Below, piece after piece: positions 14,029 through 22,133 of a DNA stretch of 28,685 bases. The notes under the pieces were generated by a model. That model was given only the letters and a program-made list of their open reading frames with translations. It ran no database searches and was not told where the DNA came from. Position numbers and translations under genes: made by a program. Origin of the DNA: DATKKG01 sp035543015 (GTDB lineage: Archaea > Thermoproteota > Nitrososphaeria > Conexivisphaerales > DTJL01); assembly GCA_035543015.1 (NCBI GenBank), contig DATKKG010000020.1, positions 1 through 28,685 of the forward strand, read 5' to 3'. The first letter of the stretch is position 1; the number at the start of each line of letters is the position of its first letter.

Positions 14029-14973
14029 ATGCCAATGGAGTACGTCCGTCTGGGACGGAAGGGACCCGAGGTTTCGGTCGTCGGCTTCGGGGCGTGGCAG
14101 GCCGGTGGGAAGGAGTGGGGGGAGGACTTCAGCGACTCGACCATCATCGCGGCCATAGGCCGCTCCCTTGAGCTCGGGGTTAATTTCATCGATACCGCGG
14201 AGCTGTACGGGGACGGCCACTCCGAAGAAGTCGTGGGGAGGGCCCTGAAGGAGCATGGCAGGGAGAACTTCGTGGTCGCGACCAAGTTCCACGGGGAACA
14301 CCTCCACCGTGACGACCTCGTGAAGGCGTGCGACGGCAGCCTTTCGAGGCTGGGGATAGACCGCATCGACCTCTACCAGATGCATTGGCCCGACCCCTGG
14401 GAGCAGGTCCCTTTGAAGGAGACGATGGAGGCCCTGGCGGGGCTGGTGCGGGAGGGGAAGGTCCTGTCGGTGGGGGTAAGCAACTTCGCGGTGCGGGACC
14501 TGGTCGAGGCCCAGGGCCTGCTCGGCGACGTCCAGATAGCCTCCAACCAGGTGCGATACAACCTCCTGCAGAGGGAAGTGGAGGCGGAGGTCCTACCGTA
14601 CTGCCAGCGGGAGGGGATCTCGGTGATAGCGTGGAGCCCCCTGGCAAAGGGGATCCTGACGGGCAAGTACACAGCGGAGAACGCTCCGAAGGACCCGGTC
14701 AGGATCAGCGGGAAGCTCTTCACGAGGGGGAACCTGCAGCGTGCCGTCCCCCTGCTCGACACCCTCCGTGCCGTGGCGTCCGAGCGCGGAAAGACGATGG
14801 CCCAGGTGTCGCTCAACTGGCTGATATCCCATGAAGGGGTCGTGGCGATCCCTGGCGCGAAGAACCCTGGGCAGGCCGAGATGAACGCGGGTGCTGCCGG
14901 CTGGAAGCTGACCGCTGAAGAGGTCAAGACGATAGCGGATGCTGCGGAGAGGGTCTCCCTCTCCTACTTCTAG
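14029..14973 (+). CDS. Aldo/keto reductase
   Basis: NADP-dependent (beta/alpha)8-barrel oxidoreductase that reduces aldehydes or ketones in the cytoplasm. The 314-residue protein keeps the catalytic tetrad: D55 and Y60 in NFIDTAELYG, K86 in VVATKFHG, H119 in LYQMHWPDP. The C-terminal part has the SPLAKGILTGKY loop and the AIPGAKNPGQAEMNAGA motif that binds the cofactor 2'-phosphate and pyrophosphate. The sequence resembles the bacterial/archaeal AKR group related to YhdN and the potassium-channel beta subunits. Two ATGs (14029 and 14035) are possible and differ by two residues. It is divergent from the luciferase-like gene and converges closely on the output-domain gene, with only three bases between the stops. 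Substrate cannot be predicted. Confidence 0.93.
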   Translation: MPMEYVRLGRKGPEVSVVGFGAWQAGGKEWGEDFSDSTIIAAIGRSLELGVNFIDTAELYGDGHSEEVVGRALKEHGRENFVVATKFHGEHLHRDDLVKACDGSLSRLGIDRIDLYQMHWPDPWEQVPLKETMEALAGLVREGKVLSVGVSNFAVRDLVEAQGLLGDVQIASNQVRYNLLQREVEAEVLPYCQREGISVIAWSPLAKGILTGKYTAENAPKDPVRISGKLFTRGNLQRAVPLLDTLRAVASERGKTMAQVSLNWLISHEGVVAIPGAKNPGQAEMNAGAAGWKLTAEEVKTIADAAERVSLSYF

Positions 14974-14976
14974 GCT

Positions 14977-15252
14977 TCAGTTGCCGTTCTCGAGGGCGTC
15001 ACGAATGCAGTCGGCCAGTCCCCTGCCTTCGGAGTACTGCAGGCCGAACTCCCTGCATATGTTCTTGTTGATTATGTCGATGAGCACCACCGCGCCCGAA
15101 CTGAAGACGCCCCTGATGTGACGCTCGAACGGGTCGGGGTCGTCGACTATGCTCTGCCATTCGACGTTCTGCAGGCGCCGGTAGCTAAGCCGGAGGGCTG
15201 TGGAGGCGACCCGGCCCAGGACCTCCAGCGAACCGTCTATGGTCTGGAGCAA
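14977..15252 (-). CDS. Small NitrOD5-like output-domain protein, copy 2
   Basis: A 91-residue helical protein, paralogous to the product at 12568-12903. Both share DG in the first helix, DDPxPF/DDPPKF, GVF and CREFGL/REFGL. TTG 15252 is the only common non-ATG start visible downstream, but the frame remains open upstream to the stop of the receiver gene. An N-terminus of about 20 more residues (through a CTG codon) is therefore possible and would match the longer N-terminus of copy 1. It directly follows the receiver gene on the same strand without a visible promoter, so the two are probably cotranscribed. This position supports a role as signalling output or regulator; biochemical function is unknown. 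Confidence 0.65.
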   Translation of the reverse strand: MLQTIDGSLEVLGRVASTALRLSYRRLQNVEWQSIVDDPDPFERHIRGVFSSGAVVLIDIINKNICREFGLQYSEGRGLADCIRDALENGN

Positions 15253-15323
15253 GCGCCTTCTCTTCGCTTCGGCGACTTCTGGGCTATCGGCAGGTGGCAG
15301 GACGCAACCCCTCTGACGGCCTT

Positions 15324-15797
15324 CTAGCTGCCCTTCGCCTTCTTCTCAGAGAGCTCCTTGGCCCTTTCCTTGATGTACTCTGTGACCTTCTCTTCGGAGT
15401 ACTTCCTGTTCTCCGCCTGCTTCTTCAGGAGGACGGCCACCTTGTCAAGGAGTTCCTTGACGTCGAAAGGCTTGATGACGTAGCCATCGGCCCCTTCGTT
15501 CACCGACTTGATTGCGTTGTCCAGGTCGGGGTAACCGGTCACGATCACCTTGACCATGTCAACGACGCCTCCCGACATCTTGGAGAGCAGCTCGGTGCCC
15601 TTCATGTCCGGGAGGACGATGTCGATGAGGGCGAGGTCGTAGTGGTGTTTCTTGTATTTGGTGAGCCCCTCCTTCCCGTCCTTTGCCGTGTCGACGGCGT
15701 AGCCCTTGAGGTCGAGCACGTTTGCAAGAGATGTCCTGATTCCTTCGTCATCGTCGATCACTAGGATGCTCGCCTTGTAGGCTGCTTTTTCTTTCAT
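15324..15797 (-). CDS. Stand-alone response-regulator receiver protein
   Basis: CheY-like phosphoacceptor. Numbered from ATG 15797, the 157 residues show the acidic pocket DDD (15-17) in LVIDDDEG, the phosphorylated Asp59 in ALIDIVLPDMKG, the switch Thr87 in VIVTGYPD and Lys109 in VIKPFDVKELL. After the receiver domain (about 8-125) comes a basic, charged helix of about 35 residues rather than a DNA-binding domain. GTG 15803 would add two residues, but the TATA box (15822-15829) is at 29 bases from ATG 15797, which favours the ATG. It lies between the histidine kinase and a small output-domain gene, so it is the likely phosphate shuttle between them. Confidence 0.92.
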   Translation of the reverse strand: MKEKAAYKASILVIDDDEGIRTSLANVLDLKGYAVDTAKDGKEGLTKYKKHHYDLALIDIVLPDMKGTELLSKMSGGVVDMVKVIVTGYPDLDNAIKSVNEGADGYVIKPFDVKELLDKVAVLLKKQAENRKYSEEKVTEYIKERAKELSEKKAKGS

Positions 15798-15821
15798 TAC
15801 CACGACGTAGCCCGGACATCA

Positions 15822-15829
15822 CTATAACC
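15822..15829 (-). promoter_or_regulatory. TATA box of the receiver gene
   Basis: Minus-strand GGTTATAG, centred about 29 bases before ATG 15797. The remainder of the 159-base gap to the kinase gene is GC-rich and shows no gene. Confidence 0.55.
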
Positions 15830-15956
15830 TTTACTGACTCTAGCTCGATACCTTCCAAGAGCCGTCGGGGCTGACGGAGGACCTACGGGGTAGCTCCCGC
15901 ACCGGCGGCTTGCCCGGCATGGAGATCCCGGCGTGTCCGACGGTTTCGGGGGGCCG

Positions 15957-18314
15957 TCAGGCGCCGACGGACGGGCCGGTCCACTTCCTCGGCTGTCTGA
16001 ACCCGAGTTCGGAGTCCTTCTGCTGCAGCTTGGTGGGCAGCGTCAGGGTGACCGTCGTCCCCTTCCTCGGCACGGAGGATATGGATATCGTGCCTCCGTG
16101 GCCCTCCACGATCCTCTTGCAGATGGGGAGGCCGAGGCCCATCCCCTGGGACTTCGTCGTGAAGAAGGGAGTGAAAAGCTTCTCTAGGTGCTCCTTCTTG
16201 ATGCCGACGCCCGTGTCCTTGACCTCCACCGTCGCGGTGTCCTCCACCTGGACTGCGTTCACGGTGAGCGTGCCGCCGGCGGGCATGGCGTCCGCGGCGT
16301 TCCTTAGGAGGTTGTTGAAGACCCTCAGGAGCTTCTGTTCGTCGGCGAAGATCCTGATCTCCGGCCTCACGTTGACCTCGACCTTCACGTACTCCCCGAG
16401 GGACGAGCGCTCCAGGGCCGTCCTGACGAGCCCGAGGAGCTCGATATCCTTCCTCTCGCCCACTTCAGCCCTCGAATACTCAAGGAGGTCCGAAACGATC
16501 GCGTTGGCGTGCTTCACGGACTTCTCAATCAGCGTCATCGTCTTGACCACTTCCGCCTTCTCCCCCTCAACCATGGCGTCCCTCAGGAAGAACACGGAGG
16601 TGTTGATGCTTGTCAGCGGGTTCCTCAGATCGTGGGCGACCTGGGCGGCAAGCTCGCCTATCGCCGCCAGCCTCTCCGCCTTGACCAGCCGCTCCTGAGA
16701 TTCCTTCAGCTCCCGGGTGCGCTGCTCGACGAGTTTCTCCAACTCCTGGCTGTACTTCTTTAGCTCCTCCTCGAGCTCGACCGTCTTTGTCACGTCGCGG
16801 GCGATGCCTTCGACTGCGATCAGCTTGCCGTCCGCGTCGACGACTGGGACTATCGAGACGTCGAGATGGACCGTGCGGCCGTCCTTGGTGTTCCACCTTG
16901 AGCGGATCCCACCGGTGAAGTCGACCCCCGCCCTCAGCTCGTCCAGCATCTCGGTGCGCATGAAGACGTCACCGGGAGAGATGAGCTGGAGGCCCAGCTC
17001 GCGGTTGCCGTACATCTCGTCCACTGTGTAACCCAGCACCTTCTCCACGGACTTGTTCACGTACTCTACGCCCTTGTCCGGCGAGATCCTGAAGATGACG
17101 TCGACGGCGTTCTCGGCCAGCCTGCGGAAGCGCTCTTCGCTTTCCTTCAGGGCCGTCTCCATCTTCAGCCTCTCCGTGATGTCCGTGGAGACGCCCACCA
17201 TTGCGATGGGGGCCCCATGGACGTCCTCCACCAGGGATATCGTCAGGACGGTCATCCTCTCCTCGCCGCTTTCCTTCTTGACCCTAAGGACTCCCTCCCA
17301 GCTGCCCTTCTCGTAGACGGCGGCCATTATGTCCCCCATCCCCTTCGACGAGACGAGGTCGCCCCAGACGTCGGAGACGGGCATGCCCATGGAGTCCGTC
17401 TTCTTCTTCTCGAAGAGCTTCTCGGCCTCCTTGTTCCAGTAGATTATCGAGCCCCTCATGTCGGAGGCGACGACCGCGTTGTCCACCTGGTCCAGGATGG
17501 CCGCCTGCAGCCGGATTCTGGATTCTGACTCCCTCCTCCTTATCAGGTCCCTGGCCGTCACCACACCACCCACGACGCTCCCGTGGATCAGGATGGGGTC
17601 GATTGTGACTTCGTACTCCAAGAAGACGCCGGGCTTGGTCCTTAGGCTCACGTCCACCGGGCCGTACGTGCCTCCCCCCGCGACCGTGTTCCTGAGGTCC
17701 TCGACGTCGCTCCCAGCCAGCCTCGGAAGGAGGACAGAGATGTCCTTGCCGACAAGGGAGTTCCTGTCGTAGCCCGTGACCACCTCCGTCCTCTTGTTGA
17801 TGAAGTCGATGCGCCAGAGGGAGTCGACGGTGATCAGCAGCATCGTGCCGCTTTCGAGCGCCGACTCCATCTTCTCCCTAGTACGCTCGAGCTCGTCCTG
17901 CAGGGCGATCGTCTCGGTTATGTCCTCTCCCGTGCAGACTATGGCGGAGATGATGCCCGCGTCGTCGCGGATGAGGGTGTTGTTCCAAGAGACCGTCCTC
18001 ATCCCCCCGCCCCTGGTCTTGACCGAGTTCGTGTTCCGCGTGTGGGTCTCCCCCGCACGCATGCGCTCGAAGATCGAGCGCGTGCTTTCCAGGTCCATCC
18101 TCGGGACGAACTCGTTCACCCAGTCCTTGCCCGCCAGCTCCGAGAAGGTGAAGCCGATGAGCCTCTCAGCCGACGCGTTGAGGTAGAGGATCTTCCCGCC
18201 GACGTCGAGGATGACTATGACGGAGCCCACCGTGTCGAGGTAATGGGAAACGGTCGTCCTGATGTCCAGCAGAGGCGGCGGCTCTGGCTGGTTGGGCTTC
18301 GGCTGGGCTGCCAA
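15957..18314 (-). CDS. Multi-PAS soluble sensor histidine kinase
   Basis: A 785-residue cytoplasmic sensor kinase with no membrane segment. Four PAS domains (about 22-135, 150-265, 272-385 and 392-512) are each followed by the usual PAC ending (GEDITET, TARDLIRR, STDITERL, ARDVTKT). A coiled coil follows (512-550), then the HisKA dimerisation domain with H561 in QVAHDLRNPLTS, and the ATPase domain with the N box FNNLLRNAADAM, DTGVGI (700-705), the F box LFTPFFTTK and GMGLGLP. All catalytic boxes are intact. TTG 18314 is the start; a TATA-like CATTAATACC lies 37 bases upstream and overlaps the TrmO stop. PAS ligands (haem, flavin, small molecules) cannot be identified. The receiver gene downstream is its probable partner. 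Confidence 0.94.
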   Translation of the reverse strand: MAAQPKPNQPEPPPLLDIRTTVSHYLDTVGSVIVILDVGGKILYLNASAERLIGFTFSELAGKDWVNEFVPRMDLESTRSIFERMRAGETHTRNTNSVKTRGGGMRTVSWNNTLIRDDAGIISAIVCTGEDITETIALQDELERTREKMESALESGTMLLITVDSLWRIDFINKRTEVVTGYDRNSLVGKDISVLLPRLAGSDVEDLRNTVAGGGTYGPVDVSLRTKPGVFLEYEVTIDPILIHGSVVGGVVTARDLIRRRESESRIRLQAAILDQVDNAVVASDMRGSIIYWNKEAEKLFEKKKTDSMGMPVSDVWGDLVSSKGMGDIMAAVYEKGSWEGVLRVKKESGEERMTVLTISLVEDVHGAPIAMVGVSTDITERLKMETALKESEERFRRLAENAVDVIFRISPDKGVEYVNKSVEKVLGYTVDEMYGNRELGLQLISPGDVFMRTEMLDELRAGVDFTGGIRSRWNTKDGRTVHLDVSIVPVVDADGKLIAVEGIARDVTKTVELEEELKKYSQELEKLVEQRTRELKESQERLVKAERLAAIGELAAQVAHDLRNPLTSINTSVFFLRDAMVEGEKAEVVKTMTLIEKSVKHANAIVSDLLEYSRAEVGERKDIELLGLVRTALERSSLGEYVKVEVNVRPEIRIFADEQKLLRVFNNLLRNAADAMPAGGTLTVNAVQVEDTATVEVKDTGVGIKKEHLEKLFTPFFTTKSQGMGLGLPICKRIVEGHGGTISISSVPRKGTTVTLTLPTKLQQKDSELGFRQPRKWTGPSVGA

Positions 18315-18346
18315 AGTACGGCTTCAGACATCCATTGTACGATTCA

Positions 18347-18356
18347 GGTATTAATG
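18347..18356 (-). promoter_or_regulatory. Candidate TATA box of the histidine kinase gene
   Basis: Minus-strand CATTAATACC, centred 37 bases before TTG 18314 and overlapping the TrmO stop codon. Confidence 0.4.
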
Positions 18357-18881
18357 CGTTGGGCGCGGCCTCCCTTCGCGCGCGTCCTCCTCTCGGCGCT
18401 TCTTCGCCAGCTCGTCAAGACCCGAGTACCAGGCGGGGACCTTGACCGACGGAATCCTGCGTTCGGGGGTGTAGGGTTTGATGTCGAGGATGGGCGTGCC
18501 GTCGAAGGCCTCGAGGCCCCTGACCGTCAGCCTGAGACCGTCGCGGGCAACGAACCTCACCGCGGAGAAGCCGATCGGGTTGGGGCGGGAGGGCGAGTCC
18601 AGGCTGAAGACCCCGACCGTTGGAAGCTGGTCGATGCTCAGCCCTCGTCTCAGGAACTTCTTCGGCTTGACCTTGAGGACGCCCTTCTGTTCGGGCCGCA
18701 ACTTGTCGAAGTGGAAGAGGACGATGAGATGCGAGAAGCCGTCGATGCCTTCCAGAGCGTCGGAGAACTCCGGGAAGACCTCTATCGCGTATTCGATCTC
18801 CTTCCCCATGTCCCTGACCTCGTCGTCTGTCGCCGACGTGTGGGCCACGCCGATCGGCTTGAACCTGACCGCCTCAGGCAT
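18351..18881 (-). CDS. trmO: TrmO/TsaA-family tRNA methyltransferase
   Basis: SAM-dependent enzyme that N6-methylates t6A at position 37 of tRNA(Thr) in bacteria; archaeal homologues are assumed to act similarly. The 176 residues carry the family signature SPSRPNPIGFS (96-106), the earlier IDGFSHLIVLFHF block (46-58) and DGTPILDIKPY (127-137). The protein has the beta-barrel SAM fold unique to TrmO and a short basic C-terminus. ATG 18881 lies 27 bases after a TATA box (18903-18911), so the transcript should be leaderless. It sits upstream of the kinase on the same strand but has no functional link that I can see. Confidence 0.93.
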   Translation of the reverse strand: MPEAVRFKPIGVAHTSATDDEVRDMGKEIEYAIEVFPEFSDALEGIDGFSHLIVLFHFDKLRPEQKGVLKVKPKKFLRRGLSIDQLPTVGVFSLDSPSRPNPIGFSAVRFVARDGLRLTVRGLEAFDGTPILDIKPYTPERRIPSVKVPAWYSGLDELAKKRREEDAREGRPRPTH

Positions 18882-18902
18882 GGCGTTGGAGTCGAAGGGG
18901 GT

Positions 18903-18911
18903 GGCTTATTT
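18903..18911 (-). promoter_or_regulatory. TATA box of trmO
   Basis: Minus-strand AAATAAGCC, centred 27 bases before ATG 18881. Confidence 0.55.
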
Positions 18912-18931
18912 CGATTGCCCGACCCTAGCGG

Positions 18932-19318
18932 CTAGAAGCCGACGGACTGAGGCTCGATCCGGAGGATGACCCGCCTTTCGCCGGGGCGCATGCCGCCGTA
19001 CTCGTGCCCCGTGTACTTGACCGACAGGACGTCGATGTGCTCCCTCGCCCCCTTCGTCTGCTTCGAGACCACCTTCCCCCTGATCAGCAGCTTCCTGTAG
19101 GGGTTCCCCATGTCGAAGAGTGCCAAGGCCACCCTCGGGTCTCGCGACACGTTCCTCTCCTTGATTCTGCCTATCGAGGTGTTCACCAGGACGACGTCGC
19201 CGTCCCTCGCCACCCATACCGGCGTGACCTGGGGGGAACCGTCCTTCATGAGGGTGGCCAGGAAGGCGAAGTTCCTCCCGTCCAGAAGCTTCCTTCCTTC
19301 AGGTGGTATCTTGGTCAA
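18932..19318 (-). CDS. PPOX-class (pyridoxamine-phosphate-oxidase fold) F420- or flavin-dependent enzyme
   Basis: A 128-residue split-barrel protein starting at TTG 19318, with GAGGTG eight bases upstream as ribosome site. The motif order NFAFLATLMKDGSPQVTPVW (15-34), the VNTSIGRIKERNVSRDPRVAL block (about 45-65) and the RGKV strand match the PPOX-class F420-dependent family (TIGR03618-like, from memory). Such enzymes bind F420 or FMN and reduce small substrates, or serve biliverdin or quinone reduction. Here the substrate is unknown. A TATA-like AAGGCTTATCG lies 37 bases upstream. Together with the luciferase-like protein at 13052-13942 it suggests that the organism makes F420. Confidence 0.88.
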   Translation of the reverse strand: MTKIPPEGRKLLDGRNFAFLATLMKDGSPQVTPVWVARDGDVVLVNTSIGRIKERNVSRDPRVALALFDMGNPYRKLLIRGKVVSKQTKGAREHIDVLSVKYTGHEYGGMRPGERRVILRIEPQSVGF

Positions 19319-19370
19319 ATTGACTACACCTCATCCGCGCCTCTCCGCCCGATAAGCCTTCTCCCGCGGG

Positions 19371-20099
19371 CTATGCGCCGGAGAAGGGCTTCTCGCAGGC
19401 TATCGCCACGTACCGGGACGTGAACCAGGCGCCCGTCCTCCCGTCGAGGAGTCGTTCGACCCTTTCCACGACGCCTACGAGCCTCTCAGACCGTGCCAGC
19501 CTCCAGAGCAGGGGGTCCACCTTGAAGAGGGGCTTCGTCATGAACGGCGTCAGGCCCACGGAGGACACCATCCTCAGAGCGTCCGCCCTGGAGAAGTAGG
19601 CCCCGGAAGGGGTGCGTATCCTCAGCCAGGACTGGACTCGCCTCAGGACGGCGGCGGCAGAGAACTTGTTGCTGACGTCCAGGACGAGACGTCCCCCCGG
19701 CCTCGTCACGTCCGCCATCTCGGAGACCGCAGATTCCGGGTCATCGGCGGACTTTATGGTCCTGATGCTTATCACGGCGTCGAAAGCGTCGTCCCTGAAG
19801 GGAAGGGAGTCCACGGCCGCCTGGACGAAGTGCTTGGATCCGTCGCCGGCGTAGCGGGACTGGGCCGACCTGAGGTCCCTCTCTGAGGGGTCAGTCCCCA
19901 CGACCTCGGGCGGAGGAGGGAAGTTGATGAGCCTCCCCATGCCGGTGCCGACGTCCAAGAGGACGCCGGGCCTCAGGGGGCCAAGGAGCTCCATGACGGC
20001 CCTCTGTTCGTAGGCCAGGGCCCTCCTGGCCCCGGCCGTCGAGTACGAATGCTCGAAGTCCGGCGGGCCTTCGCGCATGTCGGAGGAGTCCAAGCTCAA
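19371..20099 (-). CDS. Class I SAM-dependent methyltransferase
   Basis: A 242-residue Rossmann-fold methyltransferase. Motif I is LLDVGTGMGRL (D49, G51, G53), the acidic SAM-ribose residue is D70 in VVGTDPSE, and the post-I/IV region reads FDAVISIRTIKSADDPESAV with RPGGRLVLDVSN after it, as in the UbiE/COQ5-type Methyltransf_11 group. The C-terminal helical part (155-230) is basic and probably shapes the substrate pocket. Substrate unknown. TTG 20099 is the longest start; TTG 20093 and ATG 20078 are alternatives. A TATA-like CAAAGGCTTATGAGG lies 37 bases upstream, just downstream of the ABC operon end. Confidence 0.88.
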   Translation of the reverse strand: MSLDSSDMREGPPDFEHSYSTAGARRALAYEQRAVMELLGPLRPGVLLDVGTGMGRLINFPPPPEVVGTDPSERDLRSAQSRYAGDGSKHFVQAAVDSLPFRDDAFDAVISIRTIKSADDPESAVSEMADVTRPGGRLVLDVSNKFSAAAVLRRVQSWLRIRTPSGAYFSRADALRMVSSVGLTPFMTKPLFKVDPLLWRLARSERLVGVVERVERLLDGRTGAWFTSRYVAIACEKPFSGA

Positions 20100-20162
20100 C
20101 GGCGGAACGAGCGAGGAGCACCCCCACTCCTCATAAGCCTTTGGCCAAAACGCGGGACTCCG

Positions 20163-21176
20163 TCAGAGGAACTTCTCGGCCCAGTGGCAGGCCACCAGGT
20201 GGGTCGGATGCGCGCCGTCCACCGCCCGCAGCGGGGGCTCCTCCGTCCTGCAGACGTCCGTGGCATAGGGGCAGCGGGGGTTGAAGCGGCATCCGGGAGG
20301 CGGGTTGATGGCATCGGGTATCTCCCCGTGGGGTATCTTCTTGTCGCGCTTGGCCGAGGGGTCGGGCACCGGCACAGCGGCCAACAGCGCCTGGGTGTAA
20401 GGATGGAGCGGGATCCGAAAGATCTCCTTCGTATCTCCCTGCTCGGCGATCTTCCCAAGATACATGATGCCCACTCTGTTGCAGAGGTACTTGGCTACGG
20501 CGAGGTCGTGTGTTATGAAGAGGTAAGTAAGGCCCAGCTTCTCGTGCATCCCACGCATCACGTCGAGTATCTGGGCTCGCACGGAGACGTCCACCATGGC
20601 CACCGGTTCGTCCGCCACGACGTACTCCGGGCTCGTTATCAGTGCCCGGGCGATCACAACGCGCTGCTTCTGTCCTCCGCTCAGGTTTCCGGGATACCTC
20701 CCATAGAGTTCGGCCGCTGGGGAGAGGCCCACGTATTCGAACATCTTGATGACCTCCTCCTTCGCCGACGCGTTGTCCAAGCCCTCCAGGAGCTTGAGGG
20801 CGTCGGCGACGGCGTCGCCCACCGTCAGCTTGGGGCTAAGCGAGGCGGTGGGATCCTGGAAGATTATCTGCATCCTGCGCCTCATGTTCCGCAGCTCCGT
20901 CCCGCTCAGCCCAGGGATGTCGACACCTCCCAACTTGATGGAGCCTGACGTGGGCTTGACGAGACCTATGGTGAGCCTCCCAGTGGTCGTCTTGCCGCTG
21001 CCGCTTTCGCCTACGAGGCCGAAGATGTCCCCCTTGTTCAAGGCGAAGCTCACGCTGTCAACGGCCCTCACGAAGCTGAGATGGCGGGTGGTCAACTGTT
21101 CCAGGAGCCCATGCTGTACGGGGAAGTACTTCTTCAGGTCGCTGACTTCAAGGAAGGACACCCTTGTCTCACCCAT
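20163..21176 (-). CDS. dppF: Peptide/nickel-type ABC transporter ATPase, DppF/OppF subunit
   Basis: Second ATPase of a heterodimeric importer motor. From ATG 21176, which overlaps the previous gene by eight bases, the product has 337 residues. A nine-residue-longer frame exists but would run deep into the upstream gene. Walker A is GESGSGKTT (56-64), the Q loop is IIFQDP, the signature is LSGGQKQR (165-172) and Walker B is YVVADEP (185-191). The D-loop region reads AMVD instead of SALD, a variant I recall from archaeal DppF-like proteins. The C-terminal oligopeptide extension contains the cysteine cluster CRFNPRCPYATDVC, a family feature. It closes the operon; no promoter precedes it. Confidence 0.95.
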   Translation of the reverse strand: MGETRVSFLEVSDLKKYFPVQHGLLEQLTTRHLSFVRAVDSVSFALNKGDIFGLVGESGSGKTTTGRLTIGLVKPTSGSIKLGGVDIPGLSGTELRNMRRRMQIIFQDPTASLSPKLTVGDAVADALKLLEGLDNASAKEEVIKMFEYVGLSPAAELYGRYPGNLSGGQKQRVVIARALITSPEYVVADEPVAMVDVSVRAQILDVMRGMHEKLGLTYLFITHDLAVAKYLCNRVGIMYLGKIAEQGDTKEIFRIPLHPYTQALLAAVPVPDPSAKRDKKIPHGEIPDAINPPPGCRFNPRCPYATDVCRTEEPPLRAVDGAHPTHLVACHWAEKFL

Positions 21177-22131
21177 GTAGATGGCAGGCGGTCTCGGTCC
21201 CATCTCCCACGGGCTTCAGGGGAGGGTCTTCGACCCTGCACCTGTCGAAGACGTATGGGCAGCGGGGGCTGAAAGGGCACCCCTTGGGGAGGGCGGCCAT
21301 ATCCGGTGGCATTCCGGGGATGGATTTCAGCACCTGGTCGTTCAGCAGGATGTTGGGGATGGAGCCGAGGAGGGCCTCGGTATAGGGGTTCATGGGCCTG
21401 GAGTAGAGCCTGGCGGTGTCGGATACCTCCATCAGCTTCCCGGCGTACATGACGGCGATCCTGTCGGCCGTCTCCGCCACTACTCCCATGTTGTGCGTGA
21501 TGAGAAGCATCGAGGCGGAGTAGCTCTTCTTGAGGGCCTTCAGAAGCTCGAGGATCTGGGCTTCCACCACGACGTCAAGGGCGGTGGTGGGCTCGTCGGC
21601 GACTATCAGCAGGGGGTCGAGGGCGAGCGCCAGGCCGATCATCACACGCTGCCTCATCCCGCCACTGAATTGGTGCGGGTAGTCGGTGACTCTCGACTTG
21701 TCCATTCCCAGATCCTCGAAAATCCTCTTTGCGATCGCGAGGGCGGAATCCTTAGAAATGTTGGGGTCGTGCTCCCTGATGTATTCGACGAAATGGTCGC
21801 CGACGTTCTTCACTGGGCTAAGTGATGACATCGGATCCTGAAAGACCATCGCGATCCTCTTGCCTCGAACCTTCCGCATCTCCTCCGAGCTCAGGGAAAG
21901 GAGGTCCACGTCAGCAAAGTAGATGCGGCCGCCGGTTATCGTCCCCGGCGGGTCGACGAGCCGCATGATGGCATGGCCGAGCGTCGATTTCCCGCTGCCC
22001 GACTCCCCCACCAAGCCGAGGGTGTCGCCCTTGGCCAGTCTGAAGGAGACGTCGTTAACTGCCCTGATGGAGACTCCGGGCGCCTTGTATTCGACCGTGA
22101 GGTTCTCGACCTCGAGGAGCTCGCGGACCAT
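21169..22131 (-). CDS. dppD: Peptide/nickel-type ABC transporter ATPase, DppD/OppD subunit
   Basis: First ATPase of the importer, 320 residues from ATG 22131. The open frame extends 92 codons further upstream, but that segment is the shadow of the permease gene, and ATG 22131 is two bases after the permease stop. Walker A is GESGSGKST (42-50), Q98 lies in VFQDP, the signature is FSGGMRQR (155-162) and Walker B is LLIVADEPTTALD (174-186). The C-terminus has the oligo_HPY cysteine cluster CPFSPRCPYVFDRC. ATP hydrolysis by this subunit and DppF drives transport through the two permeases. The stop overlaps the dppF start. Confidence 0.95.
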   Translation of the reverse strand: MVRELLEVENLTVEYKAPGVSIRAVNDVSFRLAKGDTLGLVGESGSGKSTLGHAIMRLVDPPGTITGGRIYFADVDLLSLSSEEMRKVRGKRIAMVFQDPMSSLSPVKNVGDHFVEYIREHDPNISKDSALAIAKRIFEDLGMDKSRVTDYPHQFSGGMRQRVMIGLALALDPLLIVADEPTTALDVVVEAQILELLKALKKSYSASMLLITHNMGVVAETADRIAVMYAGKLMEVSDTARLYSRPMNPYTEALLGSIPNILLNDQVLKSIPGMPPDMAALPKGCPFSPRCPYVFDRCRVEDPPLKPVGDGTETACHLHG

Positions 22132-22133
22132 GC

